Positions 61,871 to 64,000 of a stretch of DNA of 64,000 bases are shown here, in pieces. Origin of the DNA: Xestospongia bergquistia (taxonomy: Eukaryota > Porifera > Demospongiae > Haplosclerida > Petrosiidae); contig OZ014420.1 of the NCBI GenBank assembly GCA_963965975.1, forward strand, positions 5,482,001 through 5,546,000, read 5' to 3'. The translations under genes and the position numbers were made by a program. A model generated the notes under the pieces. It was not told the origin of the DNA. It saw only the letters and a program-made list of their open reading frames with translations, and did not search any database. Numbering within the stretch: position 1 is the stretch's first letter; each line of letters begins with the position of its first letter.

Positions 61871-64000
61871 TTACCACATGTCTATTATTGGTAGAGGTTT
61901 TAATGGTTGTTGTTGTATGTGTGTGTCAATTAATGTCTTCTGTTGTAATTGTAGAGTATTCATTAGGACTGATAATCCAATCTCAAACTTGTATCCAATG
62001 TACTGAATTGTGGGATGAAGAAAGATGGTTTGGTAAAAGTGTTGTGATACTTCTATCCGGTTAGGTTGAGATAGTTGATTGTCAATATAATTATCACATC
62101 GTATGTAGAGAAGTCTCATAGTTGTGTGTGACTTTAACATGTTACTAATAAGAGCTAGTCCTTGTTCATAGAACAATGGTATCATTATTTGCTCTATCTC
62201 TTCAAACCTATAGTAACTAGACACACATAACTGATCTAGTTTGAAGTTCACTTTAAGTTCTGTGAGTCTGTTCTTATGAGAGATAACATTAAATAAAGTT
62301 GTTATCTGTTCATAGTTAGTATCTGACAGTGGAATGGGTAAACTCAGCTCATGTAAACTGGTATTGTGTGAGAGACCAGTTGTTAGAAATGACAGGTAAG
62401 TACTGGGAATAGTTCTAGTAGAATCATTAGGGTCTATCTCAAAATATTCTATTGCTTTGTTTATTGTTAACATGTCTTGTAAACTAGGACCCATACTGTC
62501 ATATATGATATTGTCCCATATCACTACTTTCAAAGCCTTAACTGTAGTATTACTCTGTAGAATAGTAAATAGTTCAATAACACTCTCAGCTGTGTCTAGT
62601 GATAGTTCAAGTTGTTGTAGATTAGGATGACATTGAAATAATAGAGGTAGTGTGACATGGTATTGTCTATGATCTTGTATAAGACAATGTAGTCCTTTGA
62701 TATGTTGAGGAAATAATGATGTCTGTTCACAATCCAACCATCGTAATTTGCTCTCCAGAGCAATAAGTGGTGTGTTCACTATATCTGGTGATAAGACATT
62801 AGGTATGTTCAGTTTAAGAGATTGTATTGTGTGATTGTCTCTTACTAGTTTATCATAAATCTCTTTGCTTGGAATATCTTTTCTCCATTTTAGATGATAA
62901 CATTCAAGTGAAAATGTTTGAATTGATTTGTTTCTTGTTACTCCTTTAATCACACTGTAGACTGTCTTAGCATTATCACTAGAGAGATTCGGTATACCTC
63001 TAACATAACTTTCAATATCTAGTACTAGTTCTTGTAGTGTGCTGTTGATATATAAACTTTCCTCCAATTCAGATAAAATCCTCTTGTCTATCTGTATATA
63101 GTCTTCTTCATGTTCAAAATACATTATTTCAAAGTGTAATATCTTTAGATGTTGTAGTTTTATTAAGTACAGTAGTACAAGAGTAACATCAGATATATCC
63201 TGTGGTATACATGAGTGTATTGTAATATAACACTCTTGAAGATTGTGAGAGAATGATGATTGAAATAAATTTACTAATAACTTCATAGCCTTTTGGTCTT
63301 TATCTATAAACAACACTTCTATCTCTAGTCTTTTACAGTTAACATTGTTCATCAATGTATTAGTAAGGAGTTGTACTTTTTGATGTCCATAATGAAATCC
63401 CAGGTCCAAATAATTCCATGTTATGTTAGAGTTCTTTAAGAAAAATCCAAGACACAGTATATCAAATAGTGATGATCTTAGTCTAAGGAGGCAAAGTGAG
63501 TGGTTCTTTATAGATTGTGATAATGTTTGACATAATTTGATGTTCTGTGATTCATATAACAGTTGAAAGACAATGGCATCCCATTCATCAGAGAAAGGAG
63601 AAGAAATGTGTGGCCTAACAGTTTCTGAATTCTGTCTGAAATGAGAGTAGTAACACTTCTCAAATCCAAACAATGGTCTCCTTTTACATTGTAGGTCAAG
63701 TTCTTTGTTAAAATATTGTTGATGGCTTTCATCTTCAAGGTGAGTTAGACCTGCTACAAACATCAGACACATTCTAAAGTGATCATTATCAAAATGTTCT
63801 GAAAACACTTCCTCTGTCTTCTCATACTTAGCTATCCACCATGCTGCTAGAAATTCTTGGATACTCAGGTGAAGAAATTGATACCTCTCCTCAATACCTG
63901 CAATAAATGTTGTCATTAGTCCAAGATAACCTTCCTTCTCTGATTGACCAAGAGACTGACAGAGTTGAATTGAAGAAAATGTCATTTTTGGATTATTTTC
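61871..64000 (-). CDS. NLR E, partial (end of NACHT, winged helix, LRR), cut by window edge
   Basis: Open from the stop at 61871 to the window end, about 710 residues. It begins just before MTFSSIQLCQSLGQ, includes FLHLSIQEFLAAWW, and continues through the LRR region to LPIIDMW. It resembles A-D but has its own LRR variants (DLGFHYGHQKVQ; SYYRFEEIEQ). The N-terminal exons, including any 2A leader, and the Walker motifs lie beyond 64000. No internal stops. Confidence 0.87.
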   Translation of the reverse strand, partial: ENNPKMTFSSIQLCQSLGQSEKEGYLGLMTTFIAGIEERYQFLHLSIQEFLAAWWIAKYEKTEEVFSEHFDNDHFRMCLMFVAGLTHLEDESHQQYFNKELDLQCKRRPLFGFEKCYYSHFRQNSETVRPHISSPFSDEWDAIVFQLLYESQNIKLCQTLSQSIKNHSLCLLRLRSSLFDILCLGFFLKNSNITWNYLDLGFHYGHQKVQLLTNTLMNNVNCKRLEIEVLFIDKDQKAMKLLVNLFQSSFSHNLQECYITIHSCIPQDISDVTLVLLYLIKLQHLKILHFEIMYFEHEEDYIQIDKRILSELEESLYINSTLQELVLDIESYVRGIPNLSSDNAKTVYSVIKGVTRNKSIQTFSLECYHLKWRKDIPSKEIYDKLVRDNHTIQSLKLNIPNVLSPDIVNTPLIALESKLRWLDCEQTSLFPQHIKGLHCLIQDHRQYHVTLPLLFQCHPNLQQLELSLDTAESVIELFTILQSNTTVKALKVVIWDNIIYDSMGPSLQDMLTINKAIEYFEIDPNDSTRTIPSTYLSFLTTGLSHNTSLHELSLPIPLSDTNYEQITTLFNVISHKNRLTELKVNFKLDQLCVSSYYRFEEIEQIMIPLFYEQGLALISNMLKSHTTMRLLYIRCDNYIDNQLSQPNRIEVSQHFYQTIFLHPTIQYIGYKFEIGLSVLMNTLQLQQKTLIDTHIQQQPLKPLPIIDMW

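Overview
The window looks like nuclear DNA of an early-branching metazoan, most likely a demosponge close to Amphimedon queenslandica. This is inferred from AT-rich sequence, many very short GT-AG introns, metazoan-type genes (BCS1L, THOC7, a Polycomb PCGF3/5-like RING gene, PTBP, STAM, the STRAD pseudokinase) and a cluster of NACHT-LRR (NLR) innate-immunity genes. No search was run; all names come from reading the translations. Splice sites were placed by eye and checked for reading phase.

Left part (1-10.5 kb): ordinary single-copy genes. BCS1L (minus, first exon only) and THOC7 (plus) are head to head with 67 bases between start codons. A complete 10-exon PCGF3/5-like gene (minus) follows, with a minisatellite in its largest intron, then a complete 18-exon PTBP gene (plus).

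Middle (10.5-20.6 kb): a duplicated PTBP 3' flank, a 5'-truncated and frameshifted STAM gene, a spacer with hairpins and CT-rich repeats, a second STAM 3' fragment, and an NLR pseudogene.

Right part (20.6-64 kb): a composite tandem array. Each unit carries a decayed PTBP copy or fragment (plus), a conserved 3' flank with a stray trio of internal PTBP exons, and an NLR gene (minus). There are four apparently intact NLR genes (A 25.7-29.7 kb, B 34.8-38.9 kb, C 44.0-48.0 kb, D 51.5-56.8 kb) and a fifth (E) cut by the right edge. A complete STRAD-like pseudokinase gene follows A and B. The first exon of A-D encodes a hydrophobic segment directly followed by a 2A-like ribosome-skipping motif (GDIELNPGP). 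A-C then have a single CARD-like exon; D has DEATH, a proline-rich repeat, then DEATH. All have NACHT and LRR in one large exon.

Main points: (1) NLR B is a hybrid of the N-terminal half of A and the C-terminal half of C. About 9.12 kb is duplicated nearly perfectly, and the crossover lies in about 226 bases of the winged-helix region. (2) Introns of A-C retain a roughly 28-base relic of D's first DEATH exon, so the effector cassette was swapped between a constant 2A leader and a constant NACHT-LRR exon. (3) Decaying PTBP pieces mark how the array grew.
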